Shown piece by piece: positions 1 through 7,161 of a stretch of DNA of 40,232 bases. Both the position numbers and the translations under genes were made by a program. Source of the DNA: an uncultured Eubacterium sp. (GTDB lineage Bacteria > Bacillota_A > Clostridia > Lachnospirales > Lachnospiraceae); NCBI GenBank assembly GCA_910589045.1, contig CAJUSH010000002.1, forward strand, positions 69,164-109,395. Reading direction: 5' to 3'. Numbering within the stretch: the stretch's first letter is position 1; each line of letters opens with the position of its first letter. Under the pieces are notes generated by a model, which was not told where the DNA came from, did no database searches, and saw only the letters and a program-made list of their open reading frames with translations.

Positions 1-134
1 ACCTCGCCAAGTGCTCCTATTATACCTGTCCACTAACCTCATGCTGCGTCTCCCGCCTTGCATTCGCTAAGTGGTCATGTATTACTCGCACTAGGCTCGA
101 AAATACCTCGCCAAGTGCTCCTATTATACCACAT
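1..134 (-). repeat. Dispersed intergenic repeat, copy A
   Basis: A ~134-bp element nearly identical to 30621-30755 (copy B), with a shortened relative at 35394-35446 (copy C). Each full copy is bounded by the same 25-bp direct repeat, here at 1-25 and 105-129; its core on the minus strand is TATAATAGGAGCACTTGG. A related but diverged motif lies in the middle. Because the match begins at base 1, the element may extend beyond the window. Read on the minus strand, the end motifs contain a perfect -10 box (TATAAT) directly followed by an AGGAG string. No inverted termini, target duplication or coding capacity was seen. Confidence 0.85.
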
Positions 135-151
135 ATCGTGTGGTTTTCCAA
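123..151 (-). promoter_or_regulatory. Candidate sigma-A promoter whose -10 lies in repeat copy A
   Basis: Reading leftward, TTGGAA (146-151) is separated by exactly 17 bp from TATAAT (123-128). The -35 lies in unique sequence and the -10 belongs to the repeat. The served gene would be beyond the left edge. The consensus match and spacing are good, but there is no expression evidence. Confidence 0.5.
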
Positions 152-251
152 TAGTATTTTTCATGTCCCTGCTGCTCCCTGAATCAGGTTCTCCCGCAGC
201 CCCGCAGCAAGTGCGCGGCCCGGGTGTGAAAAGAAACATGCATATCAGCTA

Positions 252-1136
252 TTAACAAGGATTCAGCATGAGAAATGCGCCGAGGTTCCCCCGCCGTCCT
301 TTTGTGTAGCGGTGGGAAAACAGATTGTCCGGATTACAGCACGTACAAATATCCGCGGTCTGGATGCGGTCCCCGCGCACGCCCGCAGAAAGCAGCACCT
401 GCCGGTTCGCCTCCCACAAATTCAGGTGGAAGGCTCCGTCGCCCCCGACGCGCAGAAGCGCGCCGTCCGCCTGCGAAAACCCGTCGGAAAACTGCTCCGC
501 TACATCCCCGCCGACCTCGTAGCAGTCCTGGCAGATGCTCGGCCCGATGGCACATAAAAGCTCCTCCGGCCTTGTCCCGAAGGCATCCTTCATCGCGCGC
601 ACCGTCACCGCACCCATACGTGCCGCGGTTCCCCGCCAGCCGGAATGCGACAGCCCGATGGCACGGTGCACGGGGTCCACAAAATAAAGCGGCACACAGT
701 CCGCATAAAAGGTAGCAAGCAAAATACCCGGCTCATCCGTGATCAGCCCGTCCACATCCGACCATGGCAGGGGAGAGACGACACCCGCCCCGGCATCGTC
801 CCTTCCCACCCGCCGCACATTTGTCGTGTGGGTCTGCATAGAGCAGACAATCTGCGCCGGCGTCACGCCAAACGCCTCCGCCACCCGCCTGAAATTTTCC
901 TCCACCGCCTGCGGCGCATCCCCGCGCGAAAAGCTCACGTTCAGACTGCCGCACACACCCGTGCTCACACCGCCCCCGCGGGTCGTAAAGCAGTGCGACA
1001 CAAACGCGCACTGCGAAAGAAGCGGAAACCGCAAAAGCGGCAGCACGTTCCCGCCCGCGCCGACAAAACGCTCCTCCCGCAAAATTTCTTCTCCGCCACT
1101 GCGTTTCCACGGCGAAAGCTGATATGTTCTTTCCAT
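252..1136 (-). CDS. pgeF: Peptidoglycan editing factor PgeF / multicopper-polyphenol-oxidase-fold protein (YfiH/YlmD family)
   Basis: Cytoplasmic protein of the DUF152/YfiH family. Members have been described as peptidoglycan editing factors that keep L-serine out of the stem peptide, and as purine-nucleoside-cleaving enzymes. The metal and active-site signatures are visible: QTH with His103, the ADC motif with Cys147, and HSGWRGT with His164, plus a conserved CTCCNPD segment near 264-270. At 294 residues it is somewhat longer than many homologues. I chose ATG 1136 because the family alignment begins near here; an upstream TTG at 1169 would overlap yraN by 17 nt. It is the last visible gene of the rplS-rbgA-rnhB operon and follows yraN closely. 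The family assignment is firm; which of the reported activities it has here cannot be read from sequence. Confidence 0.9.
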   Translation of the reverse strand: MERTYQLSPWKRSGGEEILREERFVGAGGNVLPLLRFPLLSQCAFVSHCFTTRGGGVSTGVCGSLNVSFSRGDAPQAVEENFRRVAEAFGVTPAQIVCSMQTHTTNVRRVGRDDAGAGVVSPLPWSDVDGLITDEPGILLATFYADCVPLYFVDPVHRAIGLSHSGWRGTAARMGAVTVRAMKDAFGTRPEELLCAIGPSICQDCYEVGGDVAEQFSDGFSQADGALLRVGGDGAFHLNLWEANRQVLLSAGVRGDRIQTADICTCCNPDNLFSHRYTKGRRGNLGAFLMLNPC

Positions 1137-1152
1137 GACTAAAACCCCGCTG

Positions 1153-1515
1153 TTATCCGCAAAATTCAAACGCGTTTTTGTAAAGCGTCACATTCCCGCC
1201 CGAAACCGCCGCCACGTCAAAGCGCACCGGCGTTGTCTCTGCAAGGCAGTAACGGCTCAAAAAATAAAGTGCCGTCCGTGAGATCACCCGCTGCTTGTGC
1301 CGGTTCACCGCCTCCTCCGGCGTGCCCTGCGCTCCTCCCGTGCGGTATTTCACCTCCACAAACACGAGGTAGCCGCCCTCCTGCGCCACGATGTCGATCT
1401 CACCCGTCCGGCATCTGAAATTACGCTCCAGGATCCGGTATCCCCGCTGCTTTAGCCACTCACACACAAAACGCTCCTTCTCTTCCCCGAGCCTGCGCTT
1501 ATTGCTGTTTTCCAA
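1153..1515 (-). CDS. yraN: YraN family protein (UPF0102), predicted nuclease fold
   Basis: A 120-residue YraN/UPF0102 protein with an endonuclease-like PD-(D/E)xK fold. The catalytic-type residues are present: GEID (Glu39, Asp41) and VEVK (Glu54, Lys56). The function in Firmicutes is not established; homologues sit next to rnhB and are assumed to act on nucleic acids. The start is a TTG codon at 1515, supported by a strong AGGAGG five bases upstream. The gene begins 17 bp after the ylqH-like gene and leads into pgeF, so translation of the three is probably coupled. Confidence 0.9.
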   Translation of the reverse strand: MENSNKRRLGEEKERFVCEWLKQRGYRILERNFRCRTGEIDIVAQEGGYLVFVEVKYRTGGAQGTPEEAVNRHKQRVISRTALYFLSRYCLAETTPVRFDVAAVSGGNVTLYKNAFEFCG

Positions 1516-1532
1516 GCACGCCTCCTAACCCG

Positions 1533-1832
1533 TCAACGATTGATCTTCGCGCGGATCTTATCCATATCATTGACAAACACCAAAATCTCCGCCACCACCT
1601 CATAAAGCTCCGGCGGGATCATATCACCGATTTCCAGGCGCGAGAGGGTATCCGCCAGCTTATCGTCCTTGTAGGTAGGCACGTTCGCCTCCTCCGCCGT
1701 CTCGATAATGCGCTCCGCCACCGCGCCTTTTCCGGTCGCAAGAATTTTCGGTGCGGCATCCCCCGGCATATACGAGAGTGCGACCGCCGTCCGTCCCTGT
1801 TGTCTGTTTCCTTTTTTTGTCCTGTCCGCCAT
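1533..1832 (-). CDS. FlhB C-terminal-domain-like protein (YlqH/FlhX type)
   Basis: 99 residues resembling the cytoplasmic C-terminal domain of the flagellar export switch FlhB, without the membrane part. Family features are the VALSY segment (residues 17-21), GKGAVAERI and the ...YEVVAEILVFV end. The NPTH self-cleavage site typical of true FlhB is not present at the expected place; the sequence there is MPGDAAPKI. In Bacillus subtilis the equivalent gene, ylqH, sits beside rnhB and ylqG, as here. The start codon is one base after the stop of the ylqG-like gene, which indicates translational coupling. The role is unknown; a remnant of, or accessory to, flagellar export has been suggested for the family. 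Confidence 0.85.
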   Translation of the reverse strand: MADRTKKGNRQQGRTAVALSYMPGDAAPKILATGKGAVAERIIETAEEANVPTYKDDKLADTLSRLEIGDMIPPELYEVVAEILVFVNDMDKIRAKINR

Positions 1833-1833
1833 C

Positions 1834-3540
1834 CTACGCCCTCACATCAAAGGAATACCGGTGCACCACGCCGCCGCTTGTACCGCCCGGCAGATCCTTC
1901 TTCAAAAAATCCTCCACAAAATCCGGCTTCTTTTCCTCACTGTTCACGGTGATCGTGCTGTGGTAGCCGAGCGCCGCCAGCTTTGCGTCCAGAACCGGCA
2001 GATACTTCTCCACCAGCGCATAGCTCTCGTCGTCGGAAAACGTAAAATTCGTGTCCACCGCCTTCCCCCGCATCTTCACATACACATCCGTGGAGCCCAG
2101 GTGGTCCATATCCAGATGCAGAAACGCCGTCAGCTCCCCGTCCTTGTCCCGGGGCTTCTTCTTATTCGTGTAAACATAAAGATCCCCGTTGGCATTCTGC
2201 CCCGAGAGCTTCAGCGGGATCTGCACGTAATTGTAGATCTGGTTCACCTCGTTCATAAACTCCATGTTGCTGCGCACCTGCCCCGCGGAGCGCGCAAGCT
2301 GCGAATGCTCGTTGCCCGTCGCCTTAAGCAGCCGGTCAATCTGCTCCATCTGCCGGTTCAGCCGCTCATACAGCTCACCGATCTTATCCTTCGTTTTCAG
2401 ATCCTGGGGCTGCACAAGCCACTGCTCCTCCATCACATGTCCAAGCAGCTTCTGGTAGCCCTTATTTGAAAAAATATCCTTCACGTCATCCTGCTCGAGG
2501 CTGTCTTTATGGGCCAGAAGCTCCCGGTTGATAAGCTCCACCAGCGCCCGCGCCGTCAGCTGATTGTTCAATCTCCCGCTCTCGTCAAACACCGCCCCGT
2601 TGTCCACCAGATTCCCCGTGCTGCGCAGCACATCCGCAAGCTCCTCACGAAGCTCCGGCGTCAGAAAGGCGCCGATCTGGTTCGGCTGAAAGAAGGGCTT
2701 TCCCGCCTCCCCTTCCTCCGCCAGCTCCGACAAAAACATGCCCTCCGGCGTCTCCCCGGCAGCCACGGCCCCCTCCGGGAGCGTCTGCGCGGCTTGCGTC
2801 TCCGCCTCCTCTGCAGCGCCCTCCGGCGGCAGAATGACCGGCTCCTCGGGCAGGCCCGCCGTCAGGATTTCCACGAGCTGCGCGTTCATCTGTACCAGCT
2901 GCGGCACCCCTGCCGACTGGGACTCCAAAAACTCCGGCAGTCCCTCCATCAGCTCATTCATCTGCCCCAGCAGCATGTGCGTGTCATTTTTATAATTCTC
3001 AAACTGCGCCGCCATCTGGGGCGTGATGGGCAAATCCAGCTTTGCCATCTGCACCAGCGTCTCCACGCTGGCACTGCCGCCGGTGAGGATCGTGCGGTGC
3101 ATTTCCATGAGCGCATCCGCATGGATCGGCATCTGCTCCTTCATCATGGCGTTTACCATGTCGATGTTACGCGCATCCACCGGAAGCCCCGCCGCATCCA
3201 GAGCGCGTATGATGGTTGGATTCGCCGCGCCCTCGCCGCCTCCCATATACGGGCGGATAGAAACCATGCCGTTCTCGTTCGCCTTCACCTGAAAAAACAT
3301 GGACTGGCCCTGCATGAGCTTGAGCGCATGATTGTCCAGGCGCGCATGGATGTTCTGTCCGTTCTCCAGACTCAAAATGACATTTGAGCCTTTGATATAC
3401 GCCACGTTCCCCTCGAAAATGCTGCCGGGCTTAAGCTCCTTGACGGACGCCGTCAGGCTCGTCACCATCGACTGCGGCACCGGGGTTCCCACCGTCTGCG
3501 TCGCATTTTTGTTGTATTGTCCCACATAACCGATTTCCAT
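1834..3540 (-). CDS. YlqG-like protein with FliK-type (flagellar hook-length control) C-terminal region
   Basis: 568 residues, no signal peptide or membrane segment. The N-terminal part has a beta-rich piece around residues 35-95 (PGSIFEGNVAYIKGSNVILS). The middle, about 240-300, is acidic and Ala/Glu/Pro-rich and probably disordered. The region about 430-540 (LPLKLSGQ... GDLYVYTNKK... TAFLHLDMDHLGSTDVYVKM) resembles the C-terminal Flg_hook domain of FliK. The ATG at 3540 follows GGAGGGAAGG. It is the counterpart of B. subtilis ylqG between rnhB and ylqH. The pairing of a FliK-like with an FlhB-like protein mirrors the hook-length switch, but no other flagellar gene is in the window. Exact function unknown. 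Confidence 0.75.
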   Translation of the reverse strand: MEIGYVGQYNKNATQTVGTPVPQSMVTSLTASVKELKPGSIFEGNVAYIKGSNVILSLENGQNIHARLDNHALKLMQGQSMFFQVKANENGMVSIRPYMGGGEGAANPTIIRALDAAGLPVDARNIDMVNAMMKEQMPIHADALMEMHRTILTGGSASVETLVQMAKLDLPITPQMAAQFENYKNDTHMLLGQMNELMEGLPEFLESQSAGVPQLVQMNAQLVEILTAGLPEEPVILPPEGAAEEAETQAAQTLPEGAVAAGETPEGMFLSELAEEGEAGKPFFQPNQIGAFLTPELREELADVLRSTGNLVDNGAVFDESGRLNNQLTARALVELINRELLAHKDSLEQDDVKDIFSNKGYQKLLGHVMEEQWLVQPQDLKTKDKIGELYERLNRQMEQIDRLLKATGNEHSQLARSAGQVRSNMEFMNEVNQIYNYVQIPLKLSGQNANGDLYVYTNKKKPRDKDGELTAFLHLDMDHLGSTDVYVKMRGKAVDTNFTFSDDESYALVEKYLPVLDAKLAALGYHSTITVNSEEKKPDFVEDFLKKDLPGGTSGGVVHRYSFDVRA

Positions 3541-3606
3541 ATGCCTTCCCTCCGGTTACATCCTTGTTTTTCGTACATACAGGAAATATAAGCTTCTCCC
3601 ATAGGG

Positions 3607-4368
3607 TCAAAAATTTTTCAGAAACGATCTCCTGTGAATCGGCGACGCGCCAAGCCTTTGGAGCGCCGCGATATGCGCCGCCGTGCCGTAGCCCTTGTTC
3701 TCCGCAAACGCATAGCCGGGATAGCGCGCATCGTAATCCACCATCATCCGGTCCCGCGTCACCTTCGCCACAATGCTCGCCGCGCCAATGGAAATACTCT
3801 TTTCATCTCCCTTGACAATCGGGACCTGCGGGATTTCCACCTGCGGGATCGTCACCGCGTCATTTAATAATATATCGGGTATTACACCAAGATTCTTGAT
3901 AGCCTCCCGCATCGCTTCATAGGTTGCCTGCAAAATATTGATCTCATCGATGCGCTGCGGCGGCACCTCCCCGAGCCCTACCGCAACCGCCTGCTCCATG
4001 ATGACGTCATAAAGCTCCTCGCGCTTTGCCGGGGAAAGCTTTTTGGAATCATTGATATACAAAATCCCGCAGTCCTTCGGCAAAATGACTGCACCCGCCA
4101 CTACCGGACCTGCGAGGGGGCCCCTTCCCACCTCATCAATTCCGCACACATATGCAAAGGACGCATATTCCCGCTCGTATGCTCCCAGCGCATAGATGCG
4201 CGCCCGCTCCGCCGAAAGCCGTTCCATGCGCCGTCTCGCCTGCTTCACCAGCTGCTGCACGCCCGCGCGCCCGTCCCCCTCGTATGTGCGGATAAAAGAA
4301 GGCAGAGAGGTATCCCCCGCTGCCTTATATTCCGCCCTGATCGTTCCGATCTTCTTATTGTCTCCCAC
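3607..4368 (-). CDS. rnhB: Ribonuclease HII
   Basis: Endonuclease that cuts the RNA strand of RNA/DNA hybrids, including single ribonucleotides in DNA. The type II signature GIDEVGRGPLAGP carries the first two catalytic acids. A third Asp lies in ILLNDAV and a fourth in VTRDRMM. About 70-80 residues precede the catalytic domain, forming the helical N-terminal extension seen in several Firmicutes RNases HII. I prefer a GTG start at 4368, seven bases after a clean AGGAG, over an in-frame ATG at 4389 without a recognisable ribosome binding site; this changes only seven residues. The gene lies between signal peptidase and the ylqG-like gene. Confidence 0.95.
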   Translation of the reverse strand: MGDNKKIGTIRAEYKAAGDTSLPSFIRTYEGDGRAGVQQLVKQARRRMERLSAERARIYALGAYEREYASFAYVCGIDEVGRGPLAGPVVAGAVILPKDCGILYINDSKKLSPAKREELYDVIMEQAVAVGLGEVPPQRIDEINILQATYEAMREAIKNLGVIPDILLNDAVTIPQVEIPQVPIVKGDEKSISIGAASIVAKVTRDRMMVDYDARYPGYAFAENKGYGTAAHIAALQRLGASPIHRRSFLKNF

Positions 4369-4422
4369 TTTCAGGCTCCTTTCTGTCATCAACGCGCCGG
4401 CTTTCTGTCCCGATTTTCCCGC

Positions 4423-4953
4423 CTAATCATTCAGCAGGCCAAAATTCGGCATAATGCGCAGCCACGCATTGCCTAAAATCTGATCCTTGTCCACGGCGCC
4501 CACGTCCGGGTCGCGGCTGTCACTGCTGTTGTTGCGGTTATCTCCCAGCACAAAATATTCATCCTTACCGAGGGTAATCTCCTCCTCCGCGATGCCCGGA
4601 TCAAAGATCGTCTCCGCTCCGTAATCCTCCTCCAGCAGCGCGTCATTGATCCAGATCTGCCCGTCCGCATCGATGCGCACCCGCTCACCCGGCAGCCCGA
4701 TCACCCGTTTGATATAGTAGGTGTCCGTCTCGTAGGCATATTCAAACACCACGATATCGAACCGGTCCAGATCCCGCACCCGATACGTAAATTTATTTAC
4801 AAACAGCCGGTCATCGTTCTGCAGTGTCGGATTCATGGAATCGCCGTCAACCTGTACCTGCCCGATCACATAATTACTCAGCAAAAAAATCATCCCGAAC
4901 AACAGCAAAAAATATAAAAGCAAACCAAGCAGGCTCTTTGCAAAATTTTTCAT
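4423..4953 (-). CDS. lepB: Signal peptidase I (first of two)
   Basis: Membrane serine protease that removes signal peptides from exported proteins. There is a single N-terminal membrane segment (about residues 6-30), the catalytic serine in VDGDSMNPTL (Ser39) and the general-base lysine in YYIKRVIGLPGE (Lys82), then the GDNRNNSSDSR box. Length (176 aa) is normal for a Gram-positive SipS-type enzyme. ATG 4953 is chosen because it follows GGAGG at good distance; an upstream in-frame start would run into the end of rbgA. It lies 42 bp after rbgA and just before rnhB. A second paralogue is on the other side of rbgA. Confidence 0.95.
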   Translation of the reverse strand: MKNFAKSLLGLLLYFLLLFGMIFLLSNYVIGQVQVDGDSMNPTLQNDDRLFVNKFTYRVRDLDRFDIVVFEYAYETDTYYIKRVIGLPGERVRIDADGQIWINDALLEEDYGAETIFDPGIAEEEITLGKDEYFVLGDNRNNSSDSRDPDVGAVDKDQILGNAWLRIMPNFGLLND

Positions 4954-4995
4954 GGTTCCTATTCCTCCGGTTTCCGCGGTCAAAGCCCCGGTCTG

Positions 4996-5847
4996 TTATA
5001 AAACGTTTTCTGGTTTCTCCAATGTAATCCGCCCGATCGTCCCCGAGCGAAACTCCTCCAGGAGAAGCGCTGCCGCCCTGGAAAAATCCGGCTCGCCGCC
5101 CTTTTTGATGCAGGAACGATTTTCCGCGATCTGACCCAAAAGCTTTACCGGATCCGTCTCATCCCCCAGCCCATAGCGCGCACACAGCTCTGCGGCATAG
5201 TTTTCCCGCAGATACGCCAGCAGCTCCAGGCTCATCTCGTCGATATTTAAAATCTCATCCTTGATGGAGCCAACAAGCGCAAGCTTCAGTCCAACCCGCT
5301 GATCCTCGAATTTCGGCCAGAGAATGCCCGGCGTATCAAGCAGCTCCACGCTTTTGTTCAGCCGGATCCACTGCCTTCCCTTCGTCACGCCCGGCTTGTT
5401 GCCGGTTTTCGCACAGGCACGCCCCGCAAAGGAATTGATAAAGGTGGATTTTCCCACATTCGGAATCCCCACAACCATCGCCCGCACCGGACGGTTTTTG
5501 ATACCGCGCTTCCGGTCACGCTCAAGCTTCTCCCTGCACGCATCCAGGATGGCCGCATGAACCGGCTTCATCTGGGCGCGGCTGCGGGCGTCCATGCGCA
5601 CCACAACATAGCCCTTTTTCTCAAAAAAGGCCGTCCACGCGCGATTGGCGGCATCGTCCGCCAAGTCCGCCTTGTTTAACAAAATGAGCCGCGCCTTCTG
5701 CTTTCCAAGCTCGTCAATGTCGGGATTTCGGCTGCTCATGGGGATACGCGCATCCACCAGCTCGATGACCAGATCCACCAGCCGGATATCCTCCTGCATC
5801 TGCCGCTTCGCTTTGGTCATGTGACCGGGGTACCATTGAAACTGCAT
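4996..5847 (-). CDS. rbgA: Ribosome biogenesis GTPase RbgA (YlqF)
   Basis: Circularly permuted GTPase needed for late assembly of the 50S subunit. The permuted order is visible: LNKAD (G4) comes first, then GIPNVGKST (G1) and LLDTPGILWP (G3). The N-terminus starts with the family hallmark MQFQWYPGHMTKAKR. 283 residues, normal length. The ATG at 5847 is preceded by GGAG; a longer reading begins in untypical sequence. It sits between two signal peptidase genes downstream of rplS, as in the conserved Firmicutes cluster, so one transcript makes a large-subunit protein and its assembly factor. Confidence 0.97.
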   Translation of the reverse strand: MQFQWYPGHMTKAKRQMQEDIRLVDLVIELVDARIPMSSRNPDIDELGKQKARLILLNKADLADDAANRAWTAFFEKKGYVVVRMDARSRAQMKPVHAAILDACREKLERDRKRGIKNRPVRAMVVGIPNVGKSTFINSFAGRACAKTGNKPGVTKGRQWIRLNKSVELLDTPGILWPKFEDQRVGLKLALVGSIKDEILNIDEMSLELLAYLRENYAAELCARYGLGDETDPVKLLGQIAENRSCIKKGGEPDFSRAAALLLEEFRSGTIGRITLEKPENVL

Positions 5848-5904
5848 ATTTGCTCCTATCGTAACTGTTTTGTAGCTTCTATAATTCAATACATCTAATA
5901 CATT

Positions 5905-6486
5905 CTACTCTATAAATCCTGCATCCGCAAGCGGCATCAGCTTAAACCACGCCTTTCCGATGATATACTCCGTCTTTACGTTTCCGATGTTCGCATAGCG
6001 GCTGTCCTCGCTTCCGGCGGGGTTATCCCCCAGCACAAAACACTCGTCCGCTTCCAGTGTCAGCGGCTCCGCCGCGACCCCCGGATCGGAAATCGTCCCG
6101 AAAAAATGCACCTGCTTTAGCGGCTCGCCGTTGACATAGATCACACCGTCCGTAATCTGAACCGTGTCGCCGCCCGCAGCGATCACGCGCTTGATGTAAT
6201 AGTGGGATTTTGTGTTGCCGTTTGGCAGAAACACGATGACATCCCCGATTTTCGGCTTGCTGATCTTGTAGATAAAACGGTTCACGAGCACCTGATCGCC
6301 GTCCTCCAGCTGCTCGTTCATGGACTGTCCCACCACGGTGGTGCGCAGACCCACAAAATAGACCAGAACGCCCGCAAGCGCCCAGACGATGGCGATCTCC
6401 ACGAGCCACGCAATGATTTCCTTAAACAGCGGGACGTTAAACTCCCGCTTCTGTTTTCTGAAGCTTAATCCTTTACTGCGAGCCAT
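5905..6486 (-). CDS. lepB: Signal peptidase I (second paralogue)
   Basis: 193-residue SipS-type signal peptidase with a longer, basic N-terminus (MARSKGLSFRKQKR), one membrane helix (about 22-46), the catalytic serine in VVGQSMNEQL (Ser54) and the catalytic lysine in YYIKRVIA. The GDNPAGSEDSR box is present. Unlike the downstream paralogue, the Pro two residues after the serine is replaced by Glu (SMNE instead of SMNP), and the lysine segment lacks the usual LPGE, reading AAGGD. Both catalytic residues remain, so activity is likely. ATG 6486 follows GGGAGG. It is the first gene after rplS in the operon. Confidence 0.93.
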   Translation of the reverse strand: MARSKGLSFRKQKREFNVPLFKEIIAWLVEIAIVWALAGVLVYFVGLRTTVVGQSMNEQLEDGDQVLVNRFIYKISKPKIGDVIVFLPNGNTKSHYYIKRVIAAGGDTVQITDGVIYVNGEPLKQVHFFGTISDPGVAAEPLTLEADECFVLGDNPAGSEDSRYANIGNVKTEYIIGKAWFKLMPLADAGFIE

Positions 6487-6557
6487 CCCTCTGCCTCCCG
6501 CCCTGCCCGAGAACAACGGTGTGCTTCACGCATGTTTGTCCCCGGCCTTCCTCAAAC

Positions 6558-6603
6558 GAAAAAGAGGACAAATACGCTATGTACTTGTCCCCCGCTTTTT
6601 CTC
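6558..6603 (-). terminator. Hairpin after rplS, probable terminator or attenuator
   Basis: On the minus strand GGACAAGTAC and GTATTTGTCC pair over 10 bp (one G-T) around a 5-nt loop (6566-6575 with 6581-6590), followed by TCTTTTTC. Flanking A-rich and T-rich stretches extend the stem. It lies between rplS and the signal peptidase gene, so it probably reduces read-through and keeps L19 output above that of the export and assembly genes. Confidence 0.7.
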
Positions 6604-6610
6604 ACTGCCA

Positions 6611-6964
6611 TTATCTAACCAGCTCTTTTACCTTGGCTGCCTTGCCGATACGTCCGCGCAGGTAGTTCAGCTTTGCACGACGTACCTTACCACGACGTAC
6701 AACCTCGATCTTCTCTACATTGGGAGAATGCAAGGGCCATGTTTTCTCAACACCCACACCGCCGGAAAGCTTTCTCACGGTAAATGTCTCACGGCTGCTG
6801 GAGCCCTGTCTCTTCAATACGGTGCCCTCGAATACCTGGATACGCTCACGGTTTCCCTCGATGATCTTTCCGTAAACCTTTACGGTATCACCGACATGGA
6901 ACTCCGGAACCTGCTCCTTCATCTGAGCTGCTTCAATGTTCCTGATAATTTCTGTGTTATTCAT
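6611..6964 (-). CDS. rplS: 50S ribosomal protein L19
   Basis: 117 residues, full length, with the typical L19 start (NTEIIRNIEAAQMKEQVPEF..GDTVKV) and the basic end (VRRGKVRRAKLNYLRGR). It is a structural protein of the large subunit at the 30S-50S interface. The ATG follows AGGAGGT. The gene has its own promoter and a roughly 100-nt leader. It heads the operon of signal peptidases, rbgA and rnhB; the usual upstream partners rpsP, rimM and trmD are not adjacent. Confidence 0.98.
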   Translation of the reverse strand: MNNTEIIRNIEAAQMKEQVPEFHVGDTVKVYGKIIEGNRERIQVFEGTVLKRQGSSSRETFTVRKLSGGVGVEKTWPLHSPNVEKIEVVRRGKVRRAKLNYLRGRIGKAAKVKELVR

Positions 6965-7105
6965 TTTTGTGACCTCCTGTTATTTTGATGTTCTTGAAAC
7001 TTCTGCCTGCGCCTGTCATACCTGCGCCCAATACCGAAAAGTAACAGAGGACCATCGCCTTTTTCACAACAGATTGATTCTACCAAATTCCAGGAGGTTT
7101 TGCAA
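6965..7105 (-). promoter_or_regulatory. rplS promoter and L19 leader with Shine-Dalgarno-covering pairing
   Basis: Promoter: TTGCAA (7100-7105), 17-bp spacer, TAGAAT (7077-7082). The leader begins near 7070. Its early segment CCTCTGTTA (7050-7042 on the minus strand) is complementary to the ribosome binding region TAACAGGAGG (6982-6973) with one bulged base, so folding would hide the start site. Autoregulatory L19 leaders are known in Firmicutes; identity with that Rfam family is my inference. Confidence 0.55.
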
Positions 7106-7161
7106 GGGTTTTTTTACGAACCTTGCGGCAAATATAAAGTACCAGGCCAAACTGTCACGCA

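Noticed and set aside
1..134. CRISPR array
   Set aside because: Only two copies of a 25-bp motif about 80 bp apart, and the whole unit including the 'spacer' recurs at 30621; no cas genes.
275..3529. Long plus-strand ORFs opposite pgeF, ylqG-like and ylqH-like genes (for example 2509-3387)
   Set aside because: They are antisense shadows of strongly supported genes in GC-rich DNA; Arg/His/Pro-rich composition, no ribosome binding sites.
7100..7140. Terminator between the rhomboid-like gene and rplS
   Set aside because: A short GCAAGG/CCTTGC stem with a large A/T loop exists but overlaps the rplS -35 region and has no T-run on the required side.
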